DNA of 64,000 nucleotides from contig JADWOT020000001.1 in the NCBI GenBank assembly GCA_036345935.2, positions 35,280,876-35,344,875 on the forward strand, read 5' to 3'. Made by a program: the position numbers and the translations under genes. The notes beneath the pieces were generated by a model, which was not told the DNA's origin, did no database searches, and saw nothing but the letters and a program-made list of their open reading frames with translations. The DNA comes from Taenia hydatigena (lineage: Eukaryota; Platyhelminthes; Cestoda; Cyclophyllidea; Taeniidae). Positions 10,140 through 20,625 of this stretch are shown piece by piece (within the stretch, counting starts at the first letter, position 1; each line of letters starts with the position of its first letter).

Positions 10140-10870
10140 AGTTGACAAATAACCGTCAACATTCACACTGAGAGGCCTTTGCGTCTACTCTAACAAGCAT
10201 GTGTATAAAGGAAGCAAATCGGAATTTAAAGCACCTCACAACAATTAAATAACTAAAAACAATAAAGAGATACTCGATACCTACCGGGTTGCCGACACTA
10301 GGCGGCGGATAAAGGCGCAATAATCCAGAATAATTATCCCCGTAAACGCGCACCACTTACGCAAGTCGCGCACAAATCCGGTTAATCAGTTCAAAGTTTG
10401 TCAAGTAAAACAAACAAGCTTTTAATTTTTATGTATCTTTGATAAGACCATAATTACGACAAATACTATCAGTTTCGACTTTTGCGTATGATTAAGGTAG
10501 CGAACGTACTAATAGCTATTTGCAATTTACGTCAGTAAAATGAATACGTATTAGTGATATTGTAAAGTTTGTCAGCAAATCGTAAAAGTAATTCGAATCA
10601 CAGCTAGCCATGCCATTTCATCAACTAGTTGTACACTTTAATTTACTTTAAGCATGTGTTTTGTGGCAAAGTGCATATTCAAAGCGAATAGACGCGTTGC
10701 TCAATTGGAGCAATGGATTGACCTTAATCACGTGGACTTGCAGGTGTCGTTCACCTTTACATAAGATGCGCATTCGTACAAAATTCTGCTTAACATCTTG
10801 TTGGTTGGTCGGTTGTGAGCTACGTTTTCAGATGGCAATTTTCGGTTGCGATGTCTGCACATCCCACTAC
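10140..10870 (+). repeat. Long inverted-repeat arm (pairs with 60720-61460)
   Basis: About 730 bp here is the reverse complement of 60720-61460. Markers are the run near 10170 ('ggcctttgcgtctactctaa'), the one near 10350 ('cttacgcaagtcgcgcacaa') and the one near 10610 ('caactagttgtacact'). In both places it lies next to R1 sequence, but on opposite sides. It could be an arm of a mobile element or part of an ordinary inverted duplication. Confidence 0.75.
10661..10745 (+). pseudogene. Fragment of the two-helix membrane protein family (P family)
   Basis: A plus-strand frame reads AYSKRIDALLNWSNGLTLITW. It aligns with AYVSFALLNLSSALNLLTW of the gene at 11763 about 1 kb downstream. The same segment is kept inverted at 60840-60925. 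Only the middle of the exon can be recognised. Confidence 0.35.
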
Positions 10871-11284
10871 ACGTAGACGCTGTGGCACAGTGCTACCTGA
10901 GCTTCTGCTTCGTGTGGCAGCTGTCATGACATGACTTGTAATTGTCTGAACTTACCTGATCTGCCACTAACCCCAATGCAATTGTGAAAACAAGTTCGAT
11001 TCTGCTGGGATAGTTGATCATGATTGGGGTGGGAGCGCTCGACAATTTAACAGGATTACCTTTTGTGTGGAATAATGTAAACTCTTTGATTTCCTCTGTG
11101 AGGAGACATGAGAAGGCTAAGGGTGTATGATGCCTATTTACTGAGCCACAGATAATGTTAGGGCCACGAATTGCACCCATAATCTCCTACTCTTGTGACT
11201 TTGTCAATGCGGTCCCTTCTCCCTCTCCTCCTCTTTTTTCTCCTTCTCCTCATAATCCCACTTCCAAGCCAGCTCCTTATTGTG

Positions 11285-11395
11285 GGGTTCGAAGTGTCCC
11301 TTGAAGGCAAACGAAGGCAAAGTTCAGGGTAGAATGCATATATTCAACAGACAGAAGGAAATATGTTGCTGGAACATTTTTTACTGATGACTGCA
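11285..11395 (-). pseudogene. Family Y exon fragment
   Basis: The stretch with 'ttgaaggcaaacgaaggca' followed by 'cagacagaaggaaatatg' matches 13070-13150 and 29580-29650. On the minus strand it would encode part of the hydrophobic segment seen in those copies. It is short and diverged. Confidence 0.3.
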
Positions 11396-11762
11396 TCATC
11401 TCATACTTTATCGCTGACTTTTTGTTCTTTCACTCCTCTTATTGCATTACCACTGAACATGATCCGCGAGGACCCCTCAATTCTGCCCTTAGCTTCTACA
11501 TTATCCAGATCAACCTCGAAGCCTAACAACACGACAGACACAGAAAAGCATGACTCGGAGTGATATTTAGTTCTCTACACCGCATGTCACTTAATGTGCT
11601 TCAATCTGTCTACATTAACTGCGGCTATTTAGTCGTCGACTTCCTCCTTGTCCAGATCGTTTTCAAAGCCTCACGTTTCTCAGTCACTCGCGACCACTCT
11701 GCTTCACTCATTGCACGCTGTCACGTGCATTTCAAATTGCCGTCTTCGATCCATCGATCAAT

Positions 11763-12194
11763 ATGTCAGGCGCATCGTCGCCAGTTTCATATTTCCGTGA
11801 TTCACTCGCGATGTTGTCGGAAGAAGGAGTGCTGTATGCCGTATTTCTGCTCGCGTATGTGAGCTTTGCACTGCTCAATTTGAGCAGTGCGCTGAACCTA
11901 CTCACATGGTCGTACCTGTGGGCAATTGTTGGTATCGCTGGAAACCTTGTCGACTGTAAGTGTGTCCATTTTGCTAATAAATCTGCTGCCTTGTAGATGT
12001 GACAAGGAGGGAAAGTGAGGCTGAGGAGCGCCACCAGCGCTCAGTTGGAGTTGAGGTGAGACCCTATGGGCGCCACCACCGAAGATTGCCACCGGCCTCA
12101 GTGGACCGGGACACAACCAGTTATGCAATCTCTTCTCTGCGTGACGAGGAGGTTGTACCGGCCACTGAGGCCGTGTGTCTAGGCACCGATCCGA
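11763..12194 (+). CDS. Small two-helix membrane protein, two exons (P1); 3' end not fixed
   Basis: Exon 1 is 11763-11955, starting at an ATG. The intron is 11956-11996 (41 nt, GTAAGT...CTTGTAG). Exon 2 starts at 11997 and stays in frame. Exon 1 gives a short polar N-terminus, a first hydrophobic helix (about residues 22-40, GVLYAVFLLAYVSFALLNL) and a second (about 44-63). Exon 2 adds a charged tail (VTRRESEAEERHQ) followed by Arg/His-rich and Ser/Thr-rich parts, probably cytosolic. Support for the intron is direct: a minus-strand copy at 14190-14550 runs from exon 1 to exon 2 sequence without it. A donor (A|GTGAGT) ends exon 2 at 12194; a related exon at 33545-33661 has the same donor in the same phase. 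Candidate later exons (from 12470, 12612) are unsure. Without that donor the frame runs to 12358. Family unknown. Confidence 0.55.
11868..11890. repeat. Near-perfect palindrome within exon 1 of P1
   Basis: The sequence gcactgctcaa / tttgagcagtgc reads almost the same on both strands over 23 nt. It falls on the codons for ALLNLSSA. Paralogues at 10690 and 14430 keep only the central CAATTGGAG part, so it may be a chance product of codon choice. Confidence 0.5.
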
Positions 12195-12531
12195 GTGAGT
12201 CTCACTCCCTTCTCTCCCTCCTCCTCCTCCTCTGCGTACTGGTCAAGCCAATTTGTAGGAGTTGCATAGCGGTTCTAGCTCAAGACTTACTTCATGCCTT
12301 TGTGCTCAATCACTTGGTCCATAATTACGTGCAGACTCAGTATACGTCATTCAGCTGACTTGCTTTCAATGTTTGGGCAGCTAGCAGTAGCATTAGCGTT
12401 ATTTTCACTCTAAATCACTTAGTTTACAGGCTTTAGCTACATCGACATGGTTTTGTTCCTTCTTATAGCTGAGCGCTGGTGGCGAGAGTGGAATGCTTAA
12501 CAACCCCGTAAGCTCTCCGCACTCATACACT

Positions 12532-12562
12532 CTCCTCCTCCTCCTCCTCCTCCTCCTCCTCC
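12532..12562 (+). repeat. (CTC)n microsatellite
   Basis: About ten uninterrupted CTC triplets lie here, inside a pyrimidine-rich stretch just upstream of a possible acceptor (TTATTTTAG, 12602-12611). Confidence 0.9.
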
Positions 12563-12611
12563 TTCTTATTTCGCATCCTCACCCTTCTCTTCTTCCATTG
12601 GTTATTTTAGG

Positions 12612-13050
12612 GCCAAAACACCAACCTGGAGTAAGAAGAGTACGCGCAGGAAAATGGCGCATCTTCTGTTGTTTAAATTGTTAGGGATCACTCACCTCGT
12701 CTTTTTGCCTTTCTCCTTATCCCTCTTCCCCACTCCCCATAGCGTGATTGTATTGTGCTAACAGAATTATGTTGCAGCAATACCTTCTTTTTGCCTTCTA
12801 TGTGAGCAGGATGGGGTGGGTGGTAATGAGACGAGCATTAGTGGACTGGGTGAGTGGGTGGGTGTGAGAGGCGCCACCACTTTAAAATATTGATCAACGG
12901 TGTCAGTTCTAGTAAGAAATGCGTGAACAGGGTTGTCAGCGATTTAGCTTACCGACTATGCGACAGACATCCCGTAATATAGCAATTTAATAGGCATACA
13001 CATTCCCGATGTGCTCTTTCCACCTCACATCTCGCATTACCTCTCCTGTA
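12612..13050. other. No supported gene
   Basis: After a possible acceptor at 12611 there is a basic frame that runs about 55 codons (to about 12761), which might be a downstream exon of P1. It has no second copy to support it. The rest contains G-rich 'ggtgggtgggtgtg' sequence near 12855 and nothing else recognisable. Confidence 0.3.
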
Positions 13051-13054
13051 GAGT

Positions 13055-13215
13055 CCCGAGGCTTCCTCGAAGGCAAAAGAAGGCAGAATGCTATAGCAAA
13101 ATATACATATTTACATATATTTAACGGACAGAGGGAAATAGGCTGCTGACATGGCCCAGAGGCCAGCCCACGCAGCTAGGGCAGTACGGCCACTTCTATG
13201 ACCTTGGCCAAAACC
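13055..13215 (-). pseudogene. Family Y exon, decayed
   Basis: The minus-strand translation gives GFGQGH, then AAWAGLWAMSAAYFPLSVKYM and a stop. It aligns with GFDFGHLGGYIVLVEWTSLKLMSAASFAL of 29511-29741. The shared residues cover a probable membrane segment. The stop codon interrupts the part that is open in the 29.5 kb copy. Confidence 0.35.
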
Positions 13216-14189
13216 GGTAGTTCCAACAAACAATGTACTACATCTCTTTTCATCATCGGCTACCATGTTATTCTAATGCCTCACGCTCTGCATAAGATCG
13301 CCAAAATTGTGCAACGACAAACTGAACTAGAGTGATTGGCCAACCGGCGAATGAGCATAAGCACAATGGAGTGGCTAAACAATAGCGTACCGTTGCGTAG
13401 CAATGACCACGACGCACTGTCCCTCGCAAGTAACGATTCGCAAGCGTAATCCCTCCCACACCGCAACATAACTGCTACGGTCCGGTAACGAATGCGAACA
13501 GGCCTGGTAATGGGTGAGTAGACTCATTCATAAAATCGTTTCCACGCCATCCTTTTCACCCTGCCGTAAGTAGCCAGGATATGAGTTCACATCAGCGGGC
13601 CAATGCAAGATGTCAAATAATAATTGTGAGATCAAATAATTCACTTTCAGCAGTACCACGTTTTGGTAGCAAAAGCAGCTCTAAGTATGCACATCACAAT
13701 CTCAGTTAAATATAAATTTGGTGCTTAAAATATTTGCGCTAAGATATGTATTGTTGCATTTGCCATTATGCGAGGCATCGCTAACCCACAAATTCCACAT
13801 TACAAAATTTAATACACGCAAAAAATTGCATTAATTGTGCTTGTTAATGCGTTACTCTTATCACACAAATCACCCCTTGTTTTTAATTGTCGTTGCCATG
13901 ACCACAATTGACGCTTCGCTCTAAGGTGGCGACGCGGTGGTTTGACTGACATTTGTGCTGGCTCAACGTCTCCTCGTGCGGTGATGGCGATTTCTCGCAT
14001 TGAATCATTGTTATGAATGGACAAAAGGGCTGCTAGATTAGTTTTTGTATTAATTGCTGTAGCGCTACAATTTGAAGCATTTTGTTTGCTAAGTTTATTT
14101 TTACACGTCCCAATTATGCAATTTGTTAGTGTAGATAGCTGCTGCAGATGGATTGACCTTAACAAGTTTAGGTTAACTGGATGCAGTTG

Positions 14190-14550
14190 TCATGCAAACA
14201 GCACCATCAATGCGAGTTGATGGGAAAGAGATGGCGTTGCAAAGCTAGTTGCATCCTGGTCCACTGAGGCCGACAGCAGCTTCTGTTGATGGCGTCTGCA
14301 CGGTGTCACCTCTACTCCAACTGAGCACTGGTGATGCTCCCTCGGATCACGTTCCTTCGTTACCAGACGTACGAGGCGGCGTGATTATTGGCCAAGTAGG
14401 GAGGGAGTGAAGCTCATTGAAATGCTCCAATTGAGCAAAGCGAAGCTCACGTACGCAAGCAGAAATGCTGTGTAGACCATTTCTCCTCCCGACAGCGTCG
14501 CAATCAGATCGCCTAAAAATTAAATTGCGACGATGCGGCCAAAAAATCAA
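14190..14550 (-). pseudogene. Intron-less copy of P1 (probable retrocopy), interrupted
   Basis: The minus strand encodes GDLIATLSGGEMVYTAFLLAYVSFALLNWS, then after one stop VTKERDPREHHQCSVGVEV and KLLSASVDQDATSFA, ending at TGA (14190-14192). It aligns with both exons of P1. At the P1 intron position the copy passes straight from the exon 1 equivalent to the exon 2 equivalent; the 41-nt intron is absent. The region also carries a stop (TAA in LLGQ-stop) and a loss of frame near the start. Precise intron absence suggests an RNA intermediate, though an older intron-less state is possible. Confidence 0.55.
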
Positions 14551-14559
14551 ATAAAGAGA

Positions 14560-16420
14560 TTGGATTTGTGAAGAGTTGTCTTGTAAAATTGATTGGGATG
14601 ATGAGAATGAGGGCGAGGTGGAGGAGGGAGGAGAAGGAGGAGTAAGAGGTAGAGTTACGTGTTTGTAAGGTTAAAGGTGTAAGGCTGCTAAGTACCATTC
14701 GTTAAGCTGTCTGATTTTGTGATTTGCTTGTGCATGTGTGGTGTCTGAAGATTGTTTGGGATTTAAAGGCGCTAAGTGCATTGCAGTCGCGTAGGTGGAG
14801 GGATTCAGATCGTGGATTTAGCATGATCCGTGGCTCAACGGCCACAATTCTCACTGTTTTAGCCTTCTCCTCATGCCAACTTCCACAGGATGGTAAAGGC
14901 TATATGGCATTCCAGTGGTTGCAGTGATGCTCAAGCCAGCTCCTGACTGGTGCCTACAGCAAGGCCTAACTAGTCTGTCGCCGTCGTGGTCTTCGGACAG
15001 TAACGCTGACAGAAGTCCACTGAATTCTCGATCAAAGAACCCCCGAAAAGTGGCCTAATGACGTGATTTGGATTGCATAGATGCTGAAACCGACTTCTCA
15101 CTGTAGACATGCGACGATCTCCTCTGCATGGAAGTTAGGTTTAGACGAACTGCTCTCGTACATCTGATTGGTCAATGGATTGCAAGCAATGCTGCTGTCA
15201 CCTCACTTTGGCAAGGGTACTGCAACATTCGGACTCTTAGACGACGTGGAATCCTTCACTCTCCTCAAAAACATTCAAAATGATTGGACAATCATGTGGA
15301 AGCTACTTCACAACCTCATGATGCTAGTCTGTTTCCAAATCCATGGTGTCAATGTGTAGCCTCGATCTTCCAAATGGTTTGTCTTTACACTACTGCAACG
15401 GATTGTTTCATTTGAGCGTGAGTCCTCCATAAATTTGAGAAGGATGTTAACCTGAGGAAGGCGAGCAGAATAGAGAATGTGCAATTGTAAATTGTTGTCT
15501 GTATTACATTCAACGCATGGCATCCTACTCAGATCAACATCGAAAACGGTGTCGTCAATTGCAGTTTGAATGTGTTTTGCCCGACGTGGATAAAATCAGT
15601 TCTGGTGGTGCCCTCTTTCTGCGCTGTTAAAGAGCTTATTAGGAATTGGTAGAGCCAGACCCAACCATGTCGATGGTGGGCGGAATTATTCCGACAGCTC
15701 ATCCCAATCATGCGACTATCCTCTCAAACAGGGAGAGGACAATTTCTTCGCACTAATAATCGCACTGACAATTCACTCGCCAACGAGGGAACCACAAGCA
15801 CTGTGGTAGTCAGTAAAGATCACATTTCGGCCACGTTGAAGGGTCCACATGAAGTGATCAGCAAATAACCCAAATGCTGTTAAGAGCAATCCTCTCAATT
15901 TATTCAAACCACGCATTAGCACATTTCCCAAGGCATGTGTTGTTGAGGCCCTGGTTCTCACTGTCATAATGAGGACATAACCTCCTTCCTTGAGGTCAGA
16001 GTAGTACTGACGGCAGAGACGAGGAACAGTTGTGGAGGCTTAATCGGGCGTCTTTGACACCTCTGGCTGCATTGGTCATGGTTACGAGGCAGATGCTAGT
16101 GTTGATGTTGACTGCGTTGGTGATAGGGTATTCTCGAGCGTAGAGTATCAGTAGGAAATCTAATGCGTCTCTATATCGTCGTCTGAAAGACAAGGAGTAT
16201 TGTCGTTGCTGGTTTTGCTGTCATCATATCGGCACTTGCTAATGTTGATGGATCGCTGCCTGTTTCGGTAAATCGGTATAACTAAAGTAGATGTGGTTTA
16301 CTGAACCGTTCCCTTGGGCCAAAATCATTCGATGGATGCACATTCTCATGCACAAGCACCATTATTCACCTTCGAGCGAGGAGTGTTTTCGGTCAAACAA
16401 GTTCAGACCTAATCACTATT
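14560..16420. other. No recognisable gene
   Basis: Only short frames without a second copy occur here. There is a purine-rich run (14605-14650). Nothing else stands out. Confidence 0.4.
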
Positions 16421-16429
16421 CCTTATTTG

Positions 16430-16900
16430 CCATGTCGCCGATGAAATTTGTCCCCACGTGTTCTTCCGCTTTTCATCCCGAGGAAGACGAAGGCCAAGGA
16501 GGGGGAGACAAGCGCTGAACTCGTTGTACACCATCTCGAACGCGTCGGTATAATTCTGCTACTATATCCGGCATTTGCACAGGATGGAAGCCATTCGTCC
16601 ATCAGTGTTTCAAGATGGGTTCGTCTCTTTATTCTTCTCTGCTGTGTAATGTTCAACGACCATTCATTACTTTACTGGATCCTTGTAAGATCGTGTTATT
16701 GACAGTGAGAGATCCAGATTTATCGGTCTGATGGGATTTTCCCTGTTCTACTAAGTTCGGTGCGCAATGATGGTAGCCGTCCGTCGAGGTGTACAGAAGA
16801 TGGCGAGAGAGTGCTGTTGCAGCGATGGATCGCTTCCGATAATTTAGGTCTTCAGAGAATAAAACGAGGTTGATTAATTTCCTCAAAGCTGCTTGTTAAA
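16430..16900 (-). repeat. Duplication D4, copy 1 (pairs with 54930-55450)
   Basis: Shared features include 'aaggagggggagacaagcgc' against 'aaggagggagagacaagcac', the TGTAATGTTCA stretch, and the region around 16750. The minus-strand frame at 16653-16886 and that at 55151-55546 align partly (HLLYTSTDGYHHCAPNLV against LPFPSSTIIGHHQCALPLV). That hints at an old exon. Confidence 0.55.
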
Positions 16901-16904
16901 CACT

Positions 16905-18290
16905 CAAGTCATCAAAAGATGGGCTACCACCCCAACGATTGATGAGAAGCAGTCGGCAGTCCCACTTACCTCTACCCAACCGGCAGTCCAAGCTAACTGC
17001 AAACACCCTCAAAGGGCTCTTTTGCGTATATGTCCTTAGCGCCACTGATTTGTGTTGATGACACTCCAGCCCCTTTCTTACCTTTGACATATTTTCAAAT
17101 AGGCAGGCTGTGCAAGCATTGCTTCTCTGGTGGCAAGGCGATCATCATGCGGAGGTCACAGGCTTGTAGTCTCGATCATCATTAATGGATAAGTAACCTC
17201 CAGGTAGAGCGATCTGTACCTTTGTGTACAATTTGTGGCTGCAATGCCAGTAGCGGTGTGCCAACAAGTTCGTAAAGGACTGCACTAGGATCAGCATTCA
17301 CCTCTCCCTACTTAGCTTTTTCTAACGCTAATGATGGGATACTGCTTCTATCGTGGCGCAAATGTCTTGGGAGTGTTTGATTTCCCACTCACCACAAGCC
17401 AAGTTAAGGCACCTATTGGCTGTACGATGAGGGTTTCATTGGCGTGTGAAGGATAAGTGCATGAACCACTTTCTCAACTGTCGAACAGCTGAAGTTCTTT
17501 TAGGATAGCTTACGCTTAGACGTGGTGACGTGAGGACCACGTAAGTGGTGACTGCAGCTGCAGAATGCTATTGCTGCAAATCATCAATGCGTCTTGGCGT
17601 TCTGTGCTTAATCTGCTGACTGGAAGCAGATGAGGAGGAGTGGACGCTAACTGGGCAAACACAGACATTCCAATAGTCCTCTCCGAAGGACGGCTGACCT
17701 CGATCTCTGATTGATAGATGCTAAAAGGTGGTTTGGTTAATGCTGGACTGAACTAACATGCGGAATAGGCAGCTTACTGGCCCATTAAACGATGGACTGG
17801 CACTGCGACATGCTACTCATTAGTTAGTTAGTAGCTACGCGTTGTGTGCGGATGTCTCTTGGCCCACTGAATTTGCCTTTTATAATAATCGGTAACTGGT
17901 TGGTGCAGTTTGTTTGTGAGTCCGCGATGCAGCCGTTAAGTAGGTTGATGGTAGGAGGAATTTACTGTGGTAAAGGTCAGCAGTGCAGGGAGGTCTGAAG
18001 AGCGTCATGCTTATTGCTGCCACCATCCACTTTCCTGAATGCCTTGAATGCCACAGCCAATTATATTATCCTTTTGTCACTACTCCTCTATCTCGGTAGG
18101 TCGACGATCATCCGGAGACCAAGTCTTTGCCATTCTTCTGGCAGCAAGCGAAACACACTTGACGTGTCAATTAACGTTTGTGCCATCCAAAGCAAACCAA
18201 AGGCATTATAACTATCTTAATCAAATCGCTGTCAGCCCATCCAAGCCTAAAATGCAGTGCGTAGACACCACCACTGTTAATTGACATCTC
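16905..18290. other. No recognisable gene
   Basis: A short plus-strand frame at 18014 with a leucine-rich stretch (IILLSLLLYLG) is present but unsupported. Near 18255-18300 lies a 45-bp local duplicate of 18495-18545, just before block D1. TTAGTTAGTTAG occurs at 17820. Confidence 0.4.
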
Positions 18291-18623
18291 GAGATGTAAT
18301 TACTCCACCGGCCTTGTCGTGTTGCAACGCCATTGCTTGCATTGTTTTGCACTACAATGGGCTTGGTGGGTTTTCATAAGCCTGTCACTCAGTAGCGCAA
18401 GTTATTGAATGCTTGTCTAGTGGAATCGGCAAACCAACTGATCATCCACCTGACCAACTGCTAGCAACTGTGCTACTGCGTCAGTTTTCTCTGGAATGTG
18501 TCGACACCACCACTGTTAATTGCGATCCCGAGATGTGGTTAATCCACCGCTCAATAGTGACGAAGTTCCAGATCATGAAGATCCTTATTTCGACTTCTAT
18601 GTCCAACACAGCAGTGGCGTATT

Positions 18624-18911
18624 TTAGGTCGTGGAATGCTTGGCAGGGAGGTGAACCCATTGCGAGTCACCGTCTCCACTTCTTGTCTCCACTGTGAGAC
18701 AAGTCTTTCCTAGTAAAAACCAACTGTTTTTGGGGTAGAGCTTTCGGTGCTGCATTCTCTGCCCAGCTTCCAGTGATAGGAAAACGTCGGTTTCCTTGTC
18801 AACATCCGATAAGTCTAGAGCAAGAATGAGTGTGGGCAGACGGATTGCTGAGAGGTTGACTGCTTCAAATAACACGATTGGAGGTGTTTTGTGCAGACAC
18901 GATAAAATCAT
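18624..18911 (-). CDS. Conserved unidentified exon in D1, open in this copy
   Basis: The frame from the ATG at 18911 reads MILSCLHKTPPIVLF, then ALDLSDVDKETDVFLSL and HRKLYPKNSW, 95 codons. The D1' copy (58293-58475 and beyond) is very similar but has a stop where this copy has Lys after MQHR. The alternating hydrophobic pattern could be beta-strand-rich. No motif identifies it, and it may be an exon of a larger minus-strand gene. Confidence 0.3.
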   Translation of the reverse strand: MILSCLHKTPPIVLFEAVNLSAIRLPTLILALDLSDVDKETDVFLSLEAGQRMQHRKLYPKNSWFLLGKTCLTVETRSGDGDSQWVHLPAKHSTT

Positions 18912-19446
18912 GCAGAGTTCTTTCGAGTGGGTTGAACAACTGCTGGGAAATAATTTTAGCCTGATTTAATCACCTCTCAGTGGCTATGCTTGTGCCACCT
19001 ATGGACATATAACCACTTGTCGCATGTGCCATCCCGACGACTCTATGCAAGCTCTAAAGTCATCGAAAGCGAGAGCATTTGGCTAGTTGGAGAGGATGAC
19101 GACAGTGTAATGATGAGAAGTAAAGTGAAGAGGAGGAGATAACTGTTGGGCATATTGGTAATTCCAGTGGATTATGCGCATCACTTACTTTCCTTCTATT
19201 TATTCCATTAATCTCGACCTTCTGTCCCTCACCTACTCATCTACCCACCTCCAACGCACCATTGCTTATCCTATTCCATTTTGGTCGGTACCTCCCTTAA
19301 AATAGTTAATGAAACTAGCAATTGATGTGGCTAAACTTTATTTGAATCATACCACAATGCCTAGAGTGAAAGAGGATAGAAAGTAAGGGGCACTAGCAAC
19401 CAAGCAGCAAAAATTGAAAAGAAAATTTAAATTGACAGTAACACCG

Positions 19447-19638
19447 CTACTGCCAACATGTCTCCAGGTTGACTGCATTGCGACAGCAGTTCACCAGTGC
19501 AAAGACTAGGTACGTGCAGAAGAAGGCTGCGCAGACTACTTCATCCTTCGACAGCTTCATCATCCAACTACCGAACGATGAAACTTGCGACGAGAAGACG
19601 AGGATCTGGAAATGAGTGGTCAGCGTAACAGCATCCAA
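19447..19638 (-). CDS. P-family exon-like frame (membrane helix), D1 copy
   Basis: The frame ends LSKDEVVCAAFFCTYLVFALVNCCRNAVNL. It matches P1 exon 1 (LSEEGVLYAVFLLAYVSFALLNLSSALNLLTW) in length and spacing. Upstream DNA also matches P1 upstream DNA ('cattttcaaatcctcgtctt'-like). Downstream the sequence resembles the other dispersed copies, not P1 exon 2, so this is probably a relic. The equivalent in D1' (59028-59213) is also open and nearly identical. Confidence 0.35.
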   Translation of the reverse strand: MDAVTLTTHFQILVFSSQVSSFGSWMMKLSKDEVVCAAFFCTYLVFALVNCCRNAVNLETCWQ

Positions 19639-20254
19639 TCACTCGAGCGTGCCGGACGCGAGTAGATGGATTATATGGACGGCCTCCAGACAGAGCGAAA
19701 CTGTTTCCTTGTGTGCCTTTACTTGGTGCAATGGCCGCAGTATACTAACGCATTCGCAAAAGTGTACAATAGATTAAGCGATTGCCGCTCTTACCTTGGC
19801 TTTCATTTGGATGCAATGAAAGTATTAGGCTAAGAAGCCTCATTCACTCATTTCCGTTCCTCATATCTTCAGTGATTTTGGTCCCTTCGCCTGCTCATTA
19901 CTACACAGATGCAGAAGAAGCGGTTGAAGCGCAAGGTGTAGCGAAATCACTTTTCTGAATCATGCGATCATACAAAAGAGTAAGGAGCTAAAGGTTGGTA
20001 AAAAAGGTACAAATGTGGCCACTTGCTCCTCGCTCATCATTGCACCAAAGAAGCTTTAGTGCTGAATCTGCGACACATTTTAATGGATTTGTTAATTTCT
20101 GTGATTGGATTCGCGCATACGTTTGCCATCATCTTCTGCGTAGGTTTTATTCCCTTAAATAGACTGAAGTGAGAGCAGACAGGGAGCATTCTTCATCGGT
20201 GATATGATGATAGTTTAGTGAGTACTTTACTTTGCTAAAGATAGATGACGACGA

Positions 20255-20330
20255 TTCGGTAGCCAGAGACGTGTTCGTCGAACGCATCTCGTCTAACTCT
20301 GAGGACTAATTAGCTAAAGCGTATATAATG
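20255..20330 (-). repeat. R2 tag, minus orientation
   Basis: It contains the reverse complement of the tag 'ctaattagtcctcagagttagacgagatgcgttcgacgaac'-type sequence (in pieces). The core TTCGTCGAACGCATCTCG is shared with 27140, 46950 and 59850. The core folds as a short imperfect hairpin. Confidence 0.6.
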
Positions 20331-20355
20331 CAAGCGTGTCGACCTGAAGAAGTGG

Positions 20356-20625
20356 CTACACATCCGTCTCCACTAATGATGCTGTGGTCAGTCTGGCCGT
20401 AGAATTCAGCAGTGCTGCAACAGCACCAATCGCAATAACGGTGGCGGTGGAGCAACAGCACCGGTTCTGGATACTGATACCCACCTGCATCCAATCTACT
20501 CGTTTTGAGCGATAGAGGACCAAGTAAGGAAAGACGAACTCCGCACCTTTACACACCCTTGCGAATGCTGCCTCGATAAGTTTTGAGACTCGATGGACTT
20601 TGTCCTCACAAGCATCCAGTGGCAA
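20356..20625 (-). CDS. Unidentified membrane-segment frame in D1
   Basis: An 89-codon frame has a basic/acidic first half (KVHRVSKLIEAAFARVCKG), a hydrophobic patch (FVFPYLVLY), a Cys triplet and a helix (TATVIAIGAVAALL), ending NSTARLTTASLVETDV. A related frame occurs at 34911-35123 (NSIAIGTAATLPNSTARL) and perhaps, on the + strand, at 36577-36759 (CCIVVAAVIGIAAARR). The start is a guess. No family recognised. Confidence 0.25.
   Translation of the reverse strand: MPLDACEDKVHRVSKLIEAAFARVCKGAEFVFPYLVLYRSKRVDWMQVGISIQNRCCCSTATVIAIGAVAALLNSTARLTTASLVETDV

Noticed and set aside
11280..11310. tRNA gene suggested by GGGGTTCGAAGTGTCCC
   Set aside because: No acceptor stem, D arm or anticodon arm can be placed around it, and the site belongs to repeat family Y.
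12532..12562. Leu-rich peptide frame over the CTC repeat
   Set aside because: It is a direct translation of a microsatellite.
14017..14220. 67-codon ATG frame with signal-peptide-like start
   Set aside because: It overlaps the antisense P1 retrocopy and part of it resembles repeat sequence at 10690. No independent support.
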